Below are positions 28,601 through 37,796 of a DNA stretch of 64,000 nucleotides, one piece after another. The notes beneath the pieces were generated by a model. It ran no database searches. It saw only the letters and a program-made list of their open reading frames with translations, and was not told the origin of the DNA. A program made the translations under genes and the position numbers. Source of the stretch: Pirellulales bacterium (lineage in GTDB: Bacteria; Planctomycetota; Planctomycetia; Pirellulales; JAEUIK01); contig JAHBXR010000021.1 in assembly GCA_019636335.1 (NCBI GenBank), positions 61,513-125,512 of the forward strand, in the 5' to 3' direction. The first letter of the stretch is position 1, and each line of letters begins with the position of its first letter.

Positions 28601-29376
28601 TCGGCTACGCCGAATGGGAATCGGCGCGCGGTGGCAAGCATACATTTCAGGTAGGCAGCGACGATCAACTGCTCGTCTGGATCGATGGCCAGAAGGTGTT
28701 CGAGTTCAACGGCGAACGCGGCTGGTCGCCAGCGCAGCAATCGTTCGACGTCGAGCTCGAAGCGGGCGTGCATCGCATTTGGGCCCTGTGCGGCAATGGG
28801 GGCGCCCAGTGGGAGTTCAGCATGCACGTACCCTTGCGCGAAGAACGCTTCGACGTGCTCGCCACCGCCGATAGCAGCAAGCCGGATATCGGACCCTACA
28901 TCGAGCACGCGATGCAGCACGAAGGAAGCGCCGAGCGTGGCAAGGCGCTGTTCCAGGATGTGAAAGGTCTGGCCTGCGTCAAGTGCCACGCGGTAGGGGG
29001 CGATGCCAAGGCGGTCCTTGCTGGCCCTGACCTGGCGGGGATCGGGGGCAAGTACGATCGACGCGAAATCATCCGCTCGGTGCTCGAACCGTCAAACCGA
29101 CTGCTGTCGGGCTATGAAATGACCGTCGTCGCTACCTCGGCCGGCGAGGTGCTGCAAGGCGTGGTCAAGAGCGACACGGCCGAACGCCTCGAACTCGTGG
29201 ATGTGAATGGCAAGGTACTCACCATCGCCACCGACGACATCGAGGAACGCATGCGCAGCGAGTTATCGTTGATGCCGACAGGACTCTACGAGGGGATCTC
29301 GGTCGAGGAATTTGCGGACCTCATGGCGTATTTGCGCAGCCTGAAGGAAGTGGCGCCGGCAGACGAGATGCCGTGA
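25621..29376 (+). CDS. PVC-type dehydrogenase/HEAT-repeat/c-type cytochrome fusion
   Basis: A 1251-residue exported protein typical of planctomycetes. The signal peptide is at the N-terminus. Residues about 30-380 form a six-bladed glucose/sorbosone-dehydrogenase-like propeller (DEIFTYDNTDDGLGWWTRF, MYVADWNFGGWTNP). About 390-905 are HEAT-like helical repeats. About 930-1085 is a PA14/lectin-like beta domain (FQVGSDDQLLVWIDGQKV). The end carries one c-type haem site, CVKCHAVGG, near residue 1118 with GPDLAGIGGKYDR and a distal Met region. It likely oxidises a sugar or alcohol in the periplasm and passes electrons to haem; the substrate is unknown. Confidence 0.9.
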   Translation: MPLVSVNRHALVFCVPAILLIGLMSHPVLGQKVLAPGFKVELFFGVPEVEHPSVVTCDDAGNLFIGEDPMDMRGPTTKEFDRVLFVRWNEDGTAERTVFCENLSAVFGLAWLDGWLYVMHAPHYSRFADTDGDGKADVREDLAEGFGPAAGIFGFNDHIVTGIRLGMDGWMYVSVGDKGIQRATGKDGSAITLEGGGVVRLRPDGTRLEVYSSGTRNHLDVAMNSLDEIFTYDNTDDGLGWWTRFTHHMQTGYYGYPFDYLTRPERHLPRISEHGGGSPCGAACYREAVWPTAYRDAPFFAEWGKGKVQCFHVTRSGGTYTGEIEDFMVPEENSTFRPVDLCFSPDGRHMYVADWNFGGWTNPTVCGRVYRVTYVGEGEPSIAANTVSTTKDDPATWVADLSSESFATRWSAQQKLARQQASLGALRALLDDLNATGAAKIHALWALAAAKDLHGNEEVVAAIRPRLDDSHGDVRAQAVRALGELNAQEEASAIAAHLRDAEPRVRAQAAIALGRLDAKSAVSALTESLDDQDTFARFAKLQAVRRLNDWAQVADVLRQTESNDVRHWGTLAASEQYEPGAVALLADRLQHSASPQERRTCVDALADVYFQAAPYQEGWWGTRPAAQAPPRPKKHDWVGGPTVFAALASSLDDTDAGVRAAVVRAFQMVPAASVLAELRQVAEGDPSKDVRKVAFATLAKAGDAESLSLFLQAAENADSTGDVRAEAVRAVVTLGGAGQAEKVRALLANLSASSTASDEVVSLALDGLASLASPETVAIVEERTRCERPPVRAKALAVLAQLQKEGAAARLEEALGDDAVVVRQTAARQLGELGIRTAVAALVKLTSDAETRFDAVLALAKIADPCALDVYLDALIDRSREVRTEARKTLVSLRDEVADAILAKAQRGELTRRARGELAEIYTLPRPITAWHLVGPWSKETGQPAFDPASAADLGGELQIGDQKVAWKPAVADASSGKVDVAATLGGHGSAWSLGYAEWESARGGKHTFQVGSDDQLLVWIDGQKVFEFNGERGWSPAQQSFDVELEAGVHRIWALCGNGGAQWEFSMHVPLREERFDVLATADSSKPDIGPYIEHAMQHEGSAERGKALFQDVKGLACVKCHAVGGDAKAVLAGPDLAGIGGKYDRREIIRSVLEPSNRLLSGYEMTVVATSAGEVLQGVVKSDTAERLELVDVNGKVLTIATDDIEERMRSELSLMPTGLYEGISVEEFADLMAYLRSLKEVAPADEMP

Positions 29377-29557
29377 ACAGGGTCGCAAACGCAAGAGTCT
29401 GTGGAACGACGCCCCGTTGATGGTCGCTGCGCAGCCATGCTGATTTTTGCATTCCTGACCTTTTCTTAGGAAACGTTCTGTTCGGGTTGCCCCGCCAAGT
29501 CCCTTTGGGCTACAACCCAAGGAGGGAAAACAGCATCCGCCCCGGGGAACAGGCTCG

Positions 29558-30526
29558 ATGGAACAGGCACGGCGGCGGCGCGTGGCGATGGCGGCGATCG
29601 CCGCGGCAATCGTTCTGGTCGCAATCTTCTTGCTGGCTCGCACGACAGTCGGGCGTGCAATGGTGCGCACGTATGCGCCGTGGCTCGTGCCGGCCGAGGC
29701 GGCTCCCGCGAAAGTGGCTGAAGTGCCCTGGCCCGAGTCGGTCTTCGATTGCAAGCCGGCCCCTGTGTTGTGGGTCGAGCCGGGCACGATCGTCGATCAA
29801 GGGCCCCCGGCGGACTGGTCTCACCTGGTGATGAAGAATGACACGCGTGTCGTAGCCGGTGAGACAGGCAAGCAGGCCGAAAACTGGAACAAGCTGGCCG
29901 AAATGTTCTCGATGGCGGCGCTCGCCGACATCGGACGCAAGGAGAACGAGTTTTTTCTGGCACGTATCGGCACGGGCTGGTGCCATCCGATCGACGGTCA
30001 CGACACCGTGATTTCAAGCCGCACGCAAGCCAGGCAAGGGGCCAAGCTGCCGGCGCTGGCGGCCATTGCGCTCGGCGTGCGCGAAATCGAGTGCGACGAG
30101 AATACGAAGATCGTGGCGCGGTCGGCGAGCACGTTGTTCTACGACGTCGAACGGGCCATCGCGTACGGCGACGAACATCTGCAGGCGCGCTTGCGCTATG
30201 CGATCCTCGTCCATCCGCACGAAGGAAAGCTGGTCGCGTTCGCCTGGATCGTGCCGCCGAAGGAAATGCAGGATCCACCCGCGGCCGCCATCCAGAAGCT
30301 GCCGGAGAGCTTTATCACCACATTTGAGTTGCGGTTCCGACCCAAGGGGAGCGGCGCGCTGTCGATGCCGGGCGCCGACGATTACGCGGTGCTGCGCGTA
30401 CCGCAGGGTGAATTGCCGATCGACGTCACGCCAGAGCTGCAGCCGATCGTGTACGCGGATGCGTTCGACCAGGAAAAAGCGCTCGCGCTCGAAGAACTGC
30501 TGCGCGAGCACTTGGGCTGGCGCTGA
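29558..30526 (+). CDS. Hypothetical membrane-anchored protein
   Basis: A 322-residue protein with one N-terminal membrane segment (about residues 9-27, VAMAAIAAAIVLVAIFLLA) and an exported remainder with no family I recognise. Codon use and start context (preceded by GGGGAACAGG) support a real gene. Conserved-looking motifs include NWNKLAEMFSMAAL and RIGTGWCHPIDGHDTVIS. It follows the cytochrome fusion by 181 bp. Confidence 0.7.
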   Translation: MEQARRRRVAMAAIAAAIVLVAIFLLARTTVGRAMVRTYAPWLVPAEAAPAKVAEVPWPESVFDCKPAPVLWVEPGTIVDQGPPADWSHLVMKNDTRVVAGETGKQAENWNKLAEMFSMAALADIGRKENEFFLARIGTGWCHPIDGHDTVISSRTQARQGAKLPALAAIALGVREIECDENTKIVARSASTLFYDVERAIAYGDEHLQARLRYAILVHPHEGKLVAFAWIVPPKEMQDPPAAAIQKLPESFITTFELRFRPKGSGALSMPGADDYAVLRVPQGELPIDVTPELQPIVYADAFDQEKALALEELLREHLGWR

Positions 30527-30621
30527 GGAGTTGGCCGGTCACTAATACGCATTGATCGCTACGCGACCAGCCTGAATTGCAAGGCACCACTAGAAAAAGC
30601 GGCATCAACTCGATCGACTAT

Positions 30622-30772
30622 CAGGCTGCTGAAAAAGTCGGCAGCCTGATAGGATCGCCTGGATGCGATCACAAAATAGCGACGGAAGTCGTTCTTTTGT
30701 GAGCGGTGCGGAGTTCAACTCCGCACTTCGCGAGGCTGAAAAAGGCCACGACGGGCCTTTTTCAGCAGCCTG
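30622..30772. mobile_element. MITE-like element with 15-bp terminal inverted repeats
   Basis: CAGGCTGCTGAAAAA at 30622-30636 is perfectly inverted at 30758-30772. Inside, almost all sequence folds: GTGCGGAGTT/AACTCCGCAC at 30706-30726, ACAAAA/TTTTGT around 30671-30700, and GGCTGAAAAAGGCC paired with GGCCTTTTTCAGC at the right end. The left end also closes as TATCAGGCTGC/GCAGCCTGATA. CTA occurs near both ends (30618-30620 and 30773-30775) and could be a target duplication. The right end touches the stop codon of the DUF2721 gene. It has no coding capacity, so a transposase elsewhere would have to act on it. Confidence 0.75.
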
Positions 30773-31282
30773 CTAGTGGCCATCCATCGCACGTGCTTCG
30801 GACGGCAATCGATCGTAGAGGTGGGCCGCTTCATCCGTCAGGGCCTTGAGGGCGCGACGGGTTTCCCATACCAGAAGCGATGTGCCCGTGACGAGACCTC
30901 CCACCCCCACCATGCCGGCCGCCAGGGCAACGTAGAGCGACACCTGTTGCAGCAGGTTCTGATGCCCCATCGTAAAAACGGCCCCCAACAGCGAGATGAG
31001 CGCGGCGGCCGCAAACGAGCCGACCGAGGAATAGAACGCCGTCAAAGCGCGGACCAGCAACAAGACGCGAGACTCGGCGATTTGAAGCTGTCGTAGCCGG
31101 TGATCCAGTCGCGCGGGATCGGACTCGCGGGTGGTCTCGGCATACAACACACGGGCGCGGTCCACGGTCCTGGCAAACCGGTTCGAGGTTCCCAAGGCCA
31201 TCACCGATGAGGCGTTGGTCAGGATGGCAGGGGCGACAATCGACGTGAGGACCTGAAACGGATTCGAATCCCAGCCATCCAT
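30773..31282 (-). CDS. DUF2721 family membrane protein
   Basis: A 169-residue protein with the DUF2721 signature at the N-terminus (SIVAPAILTNASSVMALGTS and NRFARTVDRAR) and two long hydrophobic segments near residues 85-105 and 115-140. Function of the family is unknown. The ATG at 31282 has AGAGGT 8 nt upstream; a GTG at 31291 is an alternative. Its stop codon abuts the MITE-like element, whose hairpins may serve as its transcript end. Confidence 0.83.
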   Translation of the reverse strand: MDGWDSNPFQVLTSIVAPAILTNASSVMALGTSNRFARTVDRARVLYAETTRESDPARLDHRLRQLQIAESRVLLLVRALTAFYSSVGSFAAAALISLLGAVFTMGHQNLLQQVSLYVALAAGMVGVGGLVTGTSLLVWETRRALKALTDEAAHLYDRLPSEARAMDGH

Positions 31283-31407
31283 GGAGCACACCTCTGTAGC
31301 TCGTCAAACGCAACGACAACCCCGCGGCGCGATTCGGCTTTCTCGCGCCGTGAGGCCGATTGTAGAGGTGTGCGGCACATTTCGCCAAGCCAGCCGCCGC
31401 CGGTGCC

Positions 31408-33492
31408 TCAACGGCCGGCAGGCTCGGGCGATGTACCATACGGCGCTGCCAAAGGAGACTTGGCCACATAACCGGGCAGCCAGATGCTGGCAATCGCGGC
31501 CGGATCTTGCCGCATGACCCGTTGCAGCGCCGAGTTGACGTCCTCGCCCTGGTTCAGCGACAGCAGGTGAGGGGGAGAGGTCTTGCTTTCGTATTTCCAA
31601 ACCTTTTCGTCATTCAAGACAAAGGCGATCTCGAGGATCTCGGACGTCGCACTGTGGCTGGTCGAATCGAACTTACCGAACTCGCGGTACTGGATCGCCT
31701 CGGTCTCGCCCGGCCGAATCGAGCAGCTCAATTTGAGGGGACTTCCCTCCTCTACCACCAGACCGCTTTTCGTCAATTGCGACGTCAGCGCCGCTTGCAC
31801 TTTTTGACGGTCGTCCGGCGCCGCGTTGATTTGAAGGTCGAGCGACACCTTCATGCCGGGTTTGATGACGAGTAGACTTTCGGCCTCGAGCCCCGAGGTT
31901 GCCGCGCGTGCCGCTTCGTCGGGCAACGTGGCCGAGCAGAGCACCATGGCATTCTGTCGCCCGCCGCCGGTGATATACCAGGTCTGCGGACCATGCGCGC
32001 GGACGGCGGGTGAGACTTCTTCATAATCCCAGGCCCACAACCTCCGCGTGACGTCGACCAGGCAATGACCATCGACGAGCAGATGCTCGGGCCCGCACCA
32101 GACCAGCGTTTCGCACTTCAGCCGGGCGGGCAGGGGAAACTCGCGCACGAGTTTTTGATCGCTCAATTCCCAGACACGACATCGCCCAGGATTAACCAGC
32201 GCGAGTCGTGTTCCCAGCGTGTCGAGCGCCGCCAGCTCGGCCCGCGCATGTGCCGGTTCGGCGCCCAGGCTGCCGAGCTTGCGTCCCGATGAAGTCTCGA
32301 GCAAGACGACTCCTCCCTCGACGGGCAGGGCCACGGTCTTCTGGGTGGCGCTGAGCCCGGGATAGGCGTCGCGGGCGCCTTTCGCCATCCAAAGTGGCGC
32401 CAGCTCGTCCGTCTTCCACAAGCTGAGCACGCCCTCTTCACTGATGGCCAACACCTGGTGGGGTCCCACGAACCGTGCCCAGCGGATATCGCTGTCGTGG
32501 TCATCCTCTTCGCCGTATGGCTGCCAGGCGACGACGGGAGTGACCTCCTTGCCTTCGAGCGAATAGATCGTCAGGCGGGCCTGTTTCCCAAAGCCAAAGC
32601 CGGCCGAACGGGCGAGCACCAACCGGGCGTCGGACGAGAGATCGATCGGCTCTTCCCCCCCGACGAACTGCGCCACGGCGCCGACCTTCTTGCTCGTCAG
32701 GTCGCAATCGACGACGCGCGCCACATAGTCGTCCGCGCCGGGATGCGTGTTGAGCAGAATAGCGACGGCCTTGTTCTTGTCGGGGGCAAGCAGCAGGCCG
32801 GTGGGATTCTCGAAGAAATCTCCCTTGTTCCCCAAGGGGATTCGTACCTTGGACAACGATGACGTCGATTCCGTCGCCGCGTCTGGCTTGTATTGCCACG
32901 CGCCACCGATCGACACATCGGCCGGGCTGGCACGACTGAGATCCGTTTCGCTCAGCTCGATGGTTTTGTCGGCGATGTCGCTCTCGATCGATTCGTCCGA
33001 TTCTTCCGCATCGTCCGAACCATTGCCCGCCAGGAACTGCTGATCGGTGTCGCTCAATCGAGAGAAAGGCAGGACGACCTCTTTGCCGTCCTTGCGTTTG
33101 AGCACGACCTTGCCCGCTTCGTGCCGCACGAGGGTCGCCTCGACCTTGTGCTTGCCGGTCGAGTCGGTCCACAAGCGCAACACCTGCTTGTCCGATTTCT
33201 CCTCCTCGGTGGCAAAGGGATCTCCCGCATCGCCCAAGAGCCGGATATTTTTGGGCGTGTAGAGATGACGATCGATCTCGTCGGTGCGGACCCACACCCA
33301 GCCGTTCTGGATCACTTCGATGACCGTGCCGGGCTGCCACTCGTCGAAGATATTCACTTCGACTTTATCCCCCTTCTTCAGCTTCGAGGTATCGATCGCC
33401 TCAGCGAGCCGCGGCAGGGCGATCGAGAAGATCGCCATGAGCATGAGTGCGGCGATTCCCCGGGACGCTGGAATCAGCGGTTGATGTCGCAT
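31408..33492 (-). CDS. SHD1-domain, WD40-like exported protein
   Basis: A 694-residue protein. A signal peptide (about residues 1-28) precedes a small SH3-like stretch (KKGDKVEVNIFDEWQPGTVI). The SLA1-homology SHD1 motif at about 105-150 includes VEATLVRHEAGKVVLKRKDG and LPFSRLSDTDQQFL. Residues about 190-560 look like a WD40/beta-propeller, and the tail has no known family. This domain set is common in planctomycetes; the role is unknown. GGGAGG lies 5 nt before the ATG at 33492. Confidence 0.82.
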   Translation of the reverse strand: MRHQPLIPASRGIAALMLMAIFSIALPRLAEAIDTSKLKKGDKVEVNIFDEWQPGTVIEVIQNGWVWVRTDEIDRHLYTPKNIRLLGDAGDPFATEEEKSDKQVLRLWTDSTGKHKVEATLVRHEAGKVVLKRKDGKEVVLPFSRLSDTDQQFLAGNGSDDAEESDESIESDIADKTIELSETDLSRASPADVSIGGAWQYKPDAATESTSSLSKVRIPLGNKGDFFENPTGLLLAPDKNKAVAILLNTHPGADDYVARVVDCDLTSKKVGAVAQFVGGEEPIDLSSDARLVLARSAGFGFGKQARLTIYSLEGKEVTPVVAWQPYGEEDDHDSDIRWARFVGPHQVLAISEEGVLSLWKTDELAPLWMAKGARDAYPGLSATQKTVALPVEGGVVLLETSSGRKLGSLGAEPAHARAELAALDTLGTRLALVNPGRCRVWELSDQKLVREFPLPARLKCETLVWCGPEHLLVDGHCLVDVTRRLWAWDYEEVSPAVRAHGPQTWYITGGGRQNAMVLCSATLPDEAARAATSGLEAESLLVIKPGMKVSLDLQINAAPDDRQKVQAALTSQLTKSGLVVEEGSPLKLSCSIRPGETEAIQYREFGKFDSTSHSATSEILEIAFVLNDEKVWKYESKTSPPHLLSLNQGEDVNSALQRVMRQDPAAIASIWLPGYVAKSPLAAPYGTSPEPAGR

Positions 33493-33780
33493 GACGACCT
33501 CCCCATGAGCATGTGCATGTCTACCGACGAGAGCGCACAGGGCACCCCCACTCGTACCGACGGCCTTCACTCTGCACCGAAGAACTGCCCCGGCTGCCTG
33601 ATGGGGACCACAACCCCTTGCAACCGATCTCCCAAATTGTGAACGGTCGCCGAACGAGAGTCCAGCAGGCCGCAAGAAATTCGTAGAAACGACGTTTCCG
33701 CCCAGTTTAGGCGACACCAACGCCTGCTACCGACGGCTGCGTCCTGGACGTGGCCTACGCCTGGCTTCGCTGCCGGCGAT

Positions 33781-35640
33781 CTACAGCGATTCGAGGTAGC
33801 TGACCAGATCGTTGACTTCGTCCGGTGTCAGCTCGCCAAGGCCGGTCACGTTCGCGGGGTTGTGGGGACCGTGGAGTACGTCGTGCAGATTCTTCGCCCG
33901 GCCATCGTGCAAGAGCAGCACACGATCGTAGACACCCCGCAACGAGGGAGCGCTGTACTCGGGATAAGCGTCGTTGGCGGCCCCCAACCCGACGTCATGC
34001 GTGCGGCCATCCGTGAATTGTGGCGCGGGATGACAATTCGCGCAGCCCGCCTTCTCGCCGTGAAATACTTCCTCGCCGCGCAGTGCCGCCTCGCTTAACT
34101 CACCTGATTGACGTCGGGGATTCCTCGGTGGCTCGAGCGTTGCCACAAACGCCGTCACCGCATCGACCTCGTGCTCGGTGGGTTTTTCGCCCAGCATCGT
34201 ATCGATGAGCGACTTGTGCAGGGCCGCGCGCAGCTCGGTCTCCCAACCATGCCAGAACCAGGGACCGGTGTCTTGGGCGCCGCGCAGGCTGAGAATCGTC
34301 TTGAAGTTGCCAAAACGTCCATCATTGCGTGTATCCATCACGATGCGATTCGTATGCCCTTCATAATGGCAACTGTGGCAACTGTACCACTGGTCGAGGG
34401 ACCGCACGGCGTCGTAGAAGATCGCCTCTCCCTGGCGCGCAAGAGTCGGCGCGGGCGATTCGCCCAAGGCGATCGTTTTGGCGACTTGCCTGCCCGACAC
34501 GTCGACGACCTGTACCGCGTCGAGCAGGTAGTTGGCGACGTAGGCAAGCTCGCCCTGCTTTGAGTAGCGAACCGCCATGGGCCTGCCCCCCAGGGGGATG
34601 CGGTAGAAACGCTCGCTATCGCGCAACAACTCGGGATTGATATGGTCCCCCGGTCCGCCGTAATCCTGGAACGGCAGTCCCGGCAGCTTGTAGACTAGCA
34701 ACTCGTGCGTGCCCGAGGCCGTGCAGACGATCGTCTGCTCGTCGGGGCTGAGGGCGATGCCGTGCGGATCGCCCACCGCCTTTCCTTCGGGATCGAGCGA
34801 GATGGCCTCGCGGCGGGCATGTTCGTCGAGCCGCACGCGGGCGATGCGACTGGCAAGCACCCAACCGCGGCGAATGTTGTCGACCGTGATCGGATTCTGC
34901 CGGTAGACGATCCAGGGAAAGTAAACGTACTTGCCGTCGGCCGAGACCTGCATCTCGCCGAGATTCAATCCGCCGAAATCCTCGATAAACCGTTGCTTGC
35001 GCGAGGCGGTGTCGATCACCGCGACCCCGCCGTCGCCACTGCAACCCACGGCCAATCGCGCACCGTCGGGCGAGAGAGCCAGGTAGCGCGGCCAGTGTCC
35101 CACGGCGATACGCTCGATCAGTTGCAGTTGCTCGATATCGACGATCGCCACCTCGGCCGCGGTGGTCAGCGCAACGTAGGCCAGCTTGCCGTCGGGCGAG
35201 ATCGCCAGCCCCCGCGGTTCGAATCCTAACCAGAGGGAGCCCACGAGCTGAAGCTTGTCGTCGACCAGCGCATAAGCGAACAACTCGCCCGAGAAGGTCG
35301 CCGTGGCCAGCAATTTCTTCCCATCGGGCGTCATTGCCAGGCTGCTCGGCCGATCGCCGCAGGCAACCTCGTCCAGGACAGTACCTTGTGCCACATCGAC
35401 CAGCGAGATCGAATCCGCGGTTTGATTCGCGGTAATGAGCCGTGTCTCGTCTGGTGTCAGCAACAGGTCGACCGGCGAACGGTGAACCGCTCCGGACGAG
35501 GCCGGTTCGCGGTCGTACGCAGCCGCGTCATCGGGCGAGAATGCCGACACACCGTACGCGCCACTGCCCAGCAACAGCAGTGCCGCCACGATCAGCTTGC
35601 CGAAGGCCCCGTCTCTGGTTGCTCCGTCTTGTCGCTGCAT
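33781..35640 (-). CDS. YncE-like beta-propeller with dihaem cytochrome c domain
   Basis: A 619-residue exported protein. A signal peptide precedes a seven-bladed YncE-type propeller (repeats like LAISPDGKLAYVAL, LALSPDGARLAVG), residues about 50-400. The C-terminal part has two haem c sites, SCHSCH near residue 420 and GCANCH near 533, arranged as in MauG/cytochrome c peroxidase-like proteins (SLRGAQDTGPWFWHG, APSLRGVYDR). It may act in periplasmic redox chemistry or surface binding. The ATG at 35640 gives a clean signal sequence. Confidence 0.85.
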   Translation of the reverse strand: MQRQDGATRDGAFGKLIVAALLLLGSGAYGVSAFSPDDAAAYDREPASSGAVHRSPVDLLLTPDETRLITANQTADSISLVDVAQGTVLDEVACGDRPSSLAMTPDGKKLLATATFSGELFAYALVDDKLQLVGSLWLGFEPRGLAISPDGKLAYVALTTAAEVAIVDIEQLQLIERIAVGHWPRYLALSPDGARLAVGCSGDGGVAVIDTASRKQRFIEDFGGLNLGEMQVSADGKYVYFPWIVYRQNPITVDNIRRGWVLASRIARVRLDEHARREAISLDPEGKAVGDPHGIALSPDEQTIVCTASGTHELLVYKLPGLPFQDYGGPGDHINPELLRDSERFYRIPLGGRPMAVRYSKQGELAYVANYLLDAVQVVDVSGRQVAKTIALGESPAPTLARQGEAIFYDAVRSLDQWYSCHSCHYEGHTNRIVMDTRNDGRFGNFKTILSLRGAQDTGPWFWHGWETELRAALHKSLIDTMLGEKPTEHEVDAVTAFVATLEPPRNPRRQSGELSEAALRGEEVFHGEKAGCANCHPAPQFTDGRTHDVGLGAANDAYPEYSAPSLRGVYDRVLLLHDGRAKNLHDVLHGPHNPANVTGLGELTPDEVNDLVSYLESL

Positions 35641-35947
35641 GGGAATTCGTAGCCTACGGTGTCGGATCGCTCTCCACTGGTCCCAGACGCATCTTCGAAC
35701 GAGCGGCCACGCGCGAGCGATCGACGCTCGATTGGCTCCGCTCGGTCGCAAGACCGCGAACTGCGAGTATACAATAGCAGCCGGCGCGTCTGTCTACTCG
35801 AAATCACCTCGCTGGGGTGTTGCTAGCACGATGTGGCCGCCTCGCGCTGCCGCTAACGTATCGTCACGGCGCGAAGTCTTTGTCGCTCCGCCGCGTTCGG
35901 TCCTGCGCATGAGCCCTCGCGCTCGATGGTTGCCGTTCGATGGGTTA
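35641..35947. other. 307-bp intergenic region without a recognised gene
   Basis: The frames here are short and lack family signals. It should hold the promoter of the propeller gene to its left and the transcript end of the ExbD operon. Confidence 0.35.
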
Positions 35948-36577
35948 TCAATCTTCTGCCGCGACCGAGAGTCGGACGTTTGCGATCCCCAGTTCGTGGA
36001 CGGCGTCGAGCACCATGACGGCCGTGCCGTGATGGGCGTCGGGATGCCCCACCACAAGCACGCTGGGGCCGTCTTCATCACGCGATTCGACGCGCGAGAC
36101 CGCCTGACGTAGCGAGGCGGTCACGTCCGGCGCGCTATGTACCATCTGCTCGTCGACGTAGATCGAATTGTCGGGTTCGATCCGAACGATGATGTAATCC
36201 TGGTCTTCCTCGTAGTCCTCGAGCGTGCGCGGGGCGGCCGAGGCGCTGCTCGATTCGGCCGAAGACGATTGCGGCATCGATGGCATGGCGATCGAGGCCT
36301 GCTTCGCCATCAGCGAGGTGACCATGAAAAAGATCAGCAGGAAGAAGACGATGTCGACCATCGCCGTCATGTCGATCATTTCTTCCGGAGTGTCGCTTAG
36401 CGTCGAGGAACTCACCAACGGGGGCAACGATTCGCGCCTGGCCGCGCGGGGGGGCTTCTTGCCGGATGGCGGCACGCGCAGCACGGTCTGGCACGCGGGG
36501 CATTTGCCCTGTTTGCCGGCCTTGCCGTCGGCAACCGACAGTTGGCGTCCGCAGTGGGGACAGGCGAAGCGAATCAT
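35948..36577 (-). CDS. ExbD/TolR-type protein with N-terminal zinc ribbon
   Basis: A 209-residue protein. The N-terminus holds CPHC and CPACQ (Cys 6, 9, 26, 29), a zinc-ribbon not present in ordinary ExbD. The ExbD transmembrane helix DMTAMVDIVFFLLIFFMVTS with the functional Asp follows at about residues 68-90. The periplasmic domain ends in VMVLDAVHELGIANVRLS. It is the last of three genes (TolQ/ExbB, ExbD, ExbD-zinc ribbon) that should form a proton-driven energy-transducing complex. Confidence 0.88.
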   Translation of the reverse strand: MIRFACPHCGRQLSVADGKAGKQGKCPACQTVLRVPPSGKKPPRAARRESLPPLVSSSTLSDTPEEMIDMTAMVDIVFFLLIFFMVTSLMAKQASIAMPSMPQSSSAESSSASAAPRTLEDYEEDQDYIIVRIEPDNSIYVDEQMVHSAPDVTASLRQAVSRVESRDEDGPSVLVVGHPDAHHGTAVMVLDAVHELGIANVRLSVAAED

Positions 36578-36614
36578 GCGGCTCTTCCGGCAAAAGATGA
36601 GGAGGGCGTCAGCA

Positions 36615-37094
36615 TTAGTCCAGCTCCATCACGGCCAGATGTAAGCGCACGCCATCGATCGAGGCCGCCGCGGCCACACGCGAGACGACACGGAGCGGCA
36701 CGCGCCGTTCGGCCTTGATGACGACCAACTCCTTGCCCGCCGCCAGCCCAGTGGTGACCGCCGTCGAGATAGAGACCTCTTCATCGAGTTGGGGAATCAA
36801 TCGCGACTCTTTGTCCTCTCCCAGATAGACCTGTCCGTCGGCGCCTCCTCCGGCGGACAGGATGGTGATTGTCGTGGCCGATTCCATATCGGCCGCCACG
36901 ACGTGCTTCGCCGCCGGGAGATCAACTTCGGCCAGGGCCGTCACTAGCGATGTCACCAGAAAGAAGATGTTGAGCATGAAGACCAGGTCGATCATAGCGG
37001 TCATGTCGACGCTCGCATCAACCGAATGCGGGCCCCGGTGACCGAAGCCTTCGTGGCCGAGTCCACTCGACGAGATTGATTGCGGTGTCAGCAT
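36615..37094 (-). CDS. ExbD/TolR-type biopolymer transport protein
   Basis: A 159-residue ExbD-like subunit with the helix VDMTAMIDLVFMLNIFFLVTS (shown in part; conserved Asp within) near residues 31-50 and a periplasmic C-terminal domain ending in GVRLHLAVMELD. It sits between the channel protein and a second ExbD. The ATG at 37094 gives the usual short cytoplasmic tail; in-frame upstream residues are unlikely. Confidence 0.86.
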   Translation of the reverse strand: MLTPQSISSSGLGHEGFGHRGPHSVDASVDMTAMIDLVFMLNIFFLVTSLVTALAEVDLPAAKHVVAADMESATTITILSAGGGADGQVYLGEDKESRLIPQLDEEVSISTAVTTGLAAGKELVVIKAERRVPLRVVSRVAAAASIDGVRLHLAVMELD

Positions 37095-37163
37095 GGAAAC
37101 TGTCTTTCGCCGTGTGCTAGGCCACAAAATCGCGCGAGCACGGGCCGTGCTACGTTTCGTTCG

Positions 37164-37796
37164 TTAGACGGCCACTTCCTTGAGTCGGTCGAGCAAGCGC
37201 ACCAGCGCATGTCCCGTCGATTCCTGCAGGTCGCGGATACGCATCGTCAGGCTCGAGGCGACGTAGCCGAGCGGAATGGCGGTACCCAGGCCCATCGCGG
37301 TGCAGATCAGGGCCACGCTGATCTCGTCGGCGATCTGCGATGGATCGACCTTCTCACCCGTGCCAATGCGTCCGAACGCCGCCATCATTCCCAGCACCGT
37401 GCCGAAGAGTCCCAGCAGCGGGCCGTTGCGAATCACGGTCAGGACCCAGTTCACGCGGTTTTCCAGCGGCGCAATGACGTCGCGTTGCATCCGCTCGCCC
37501 ATCAGTTGCCGTAGCGACACCAGATCGAGGTCGTGGTTCTCGAGTGCCAGCAAGGCAAGTTGCGGCAGCGCCCGTTCGTCGTTGCTGCAATAATCCATGG
37601 CCTCTTCGAGATTTCCCGCGTCCAGCTCTTGCCGGATCGTGTCGAGGAATTCGCGTTCGTCTTCGGGCTTTGCAAAGCGAATCTGGCGCAAGCGGCGCCA
37701 GACGAGTATGGCGCAATACAGTCCCCACAAGAGATTCGCCGCCAAGAACACGTAGCAGAAGTCTGCCAGGAATTTGGCGAGTGCGTTGGTATCCAT
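37164..37796 (-). CDS. MotA/TolQ/ExbB proton channel family protein
   Basis: A 210-residue channel subunit. Helices lie near residues 8-30, 100-130 and 155-180. The family core NGPLLGLFGTVLGMMAAF and the conserved DEISVALICTAMGLGTAIP are clear. AGGAACAGGAC lies just before the ATG. With the two ExbD genes downstream it makes a complete ExbBDD set, and a TonB-like gene diverges upstream. Confidence 0.92.
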   Translation of the reverse strand: MDTNALAKFLADFCYVFLAANLLWGLYCAILVWRRLRQIRFAKPEDEREFLDTIRQELDAGNLEEAMDYCSNDERALPQLALLALENHDLDLVSLRQLMGERMQRDVIAPLENRVNWVLTVIRNGPLLGLFGTVLGMMAAFGRIGTGEKVDPSQIADEISVALICTAMGLGTAIPLGYVASSLTMRIRDLQESTGHALVRLLDRLKEVAV

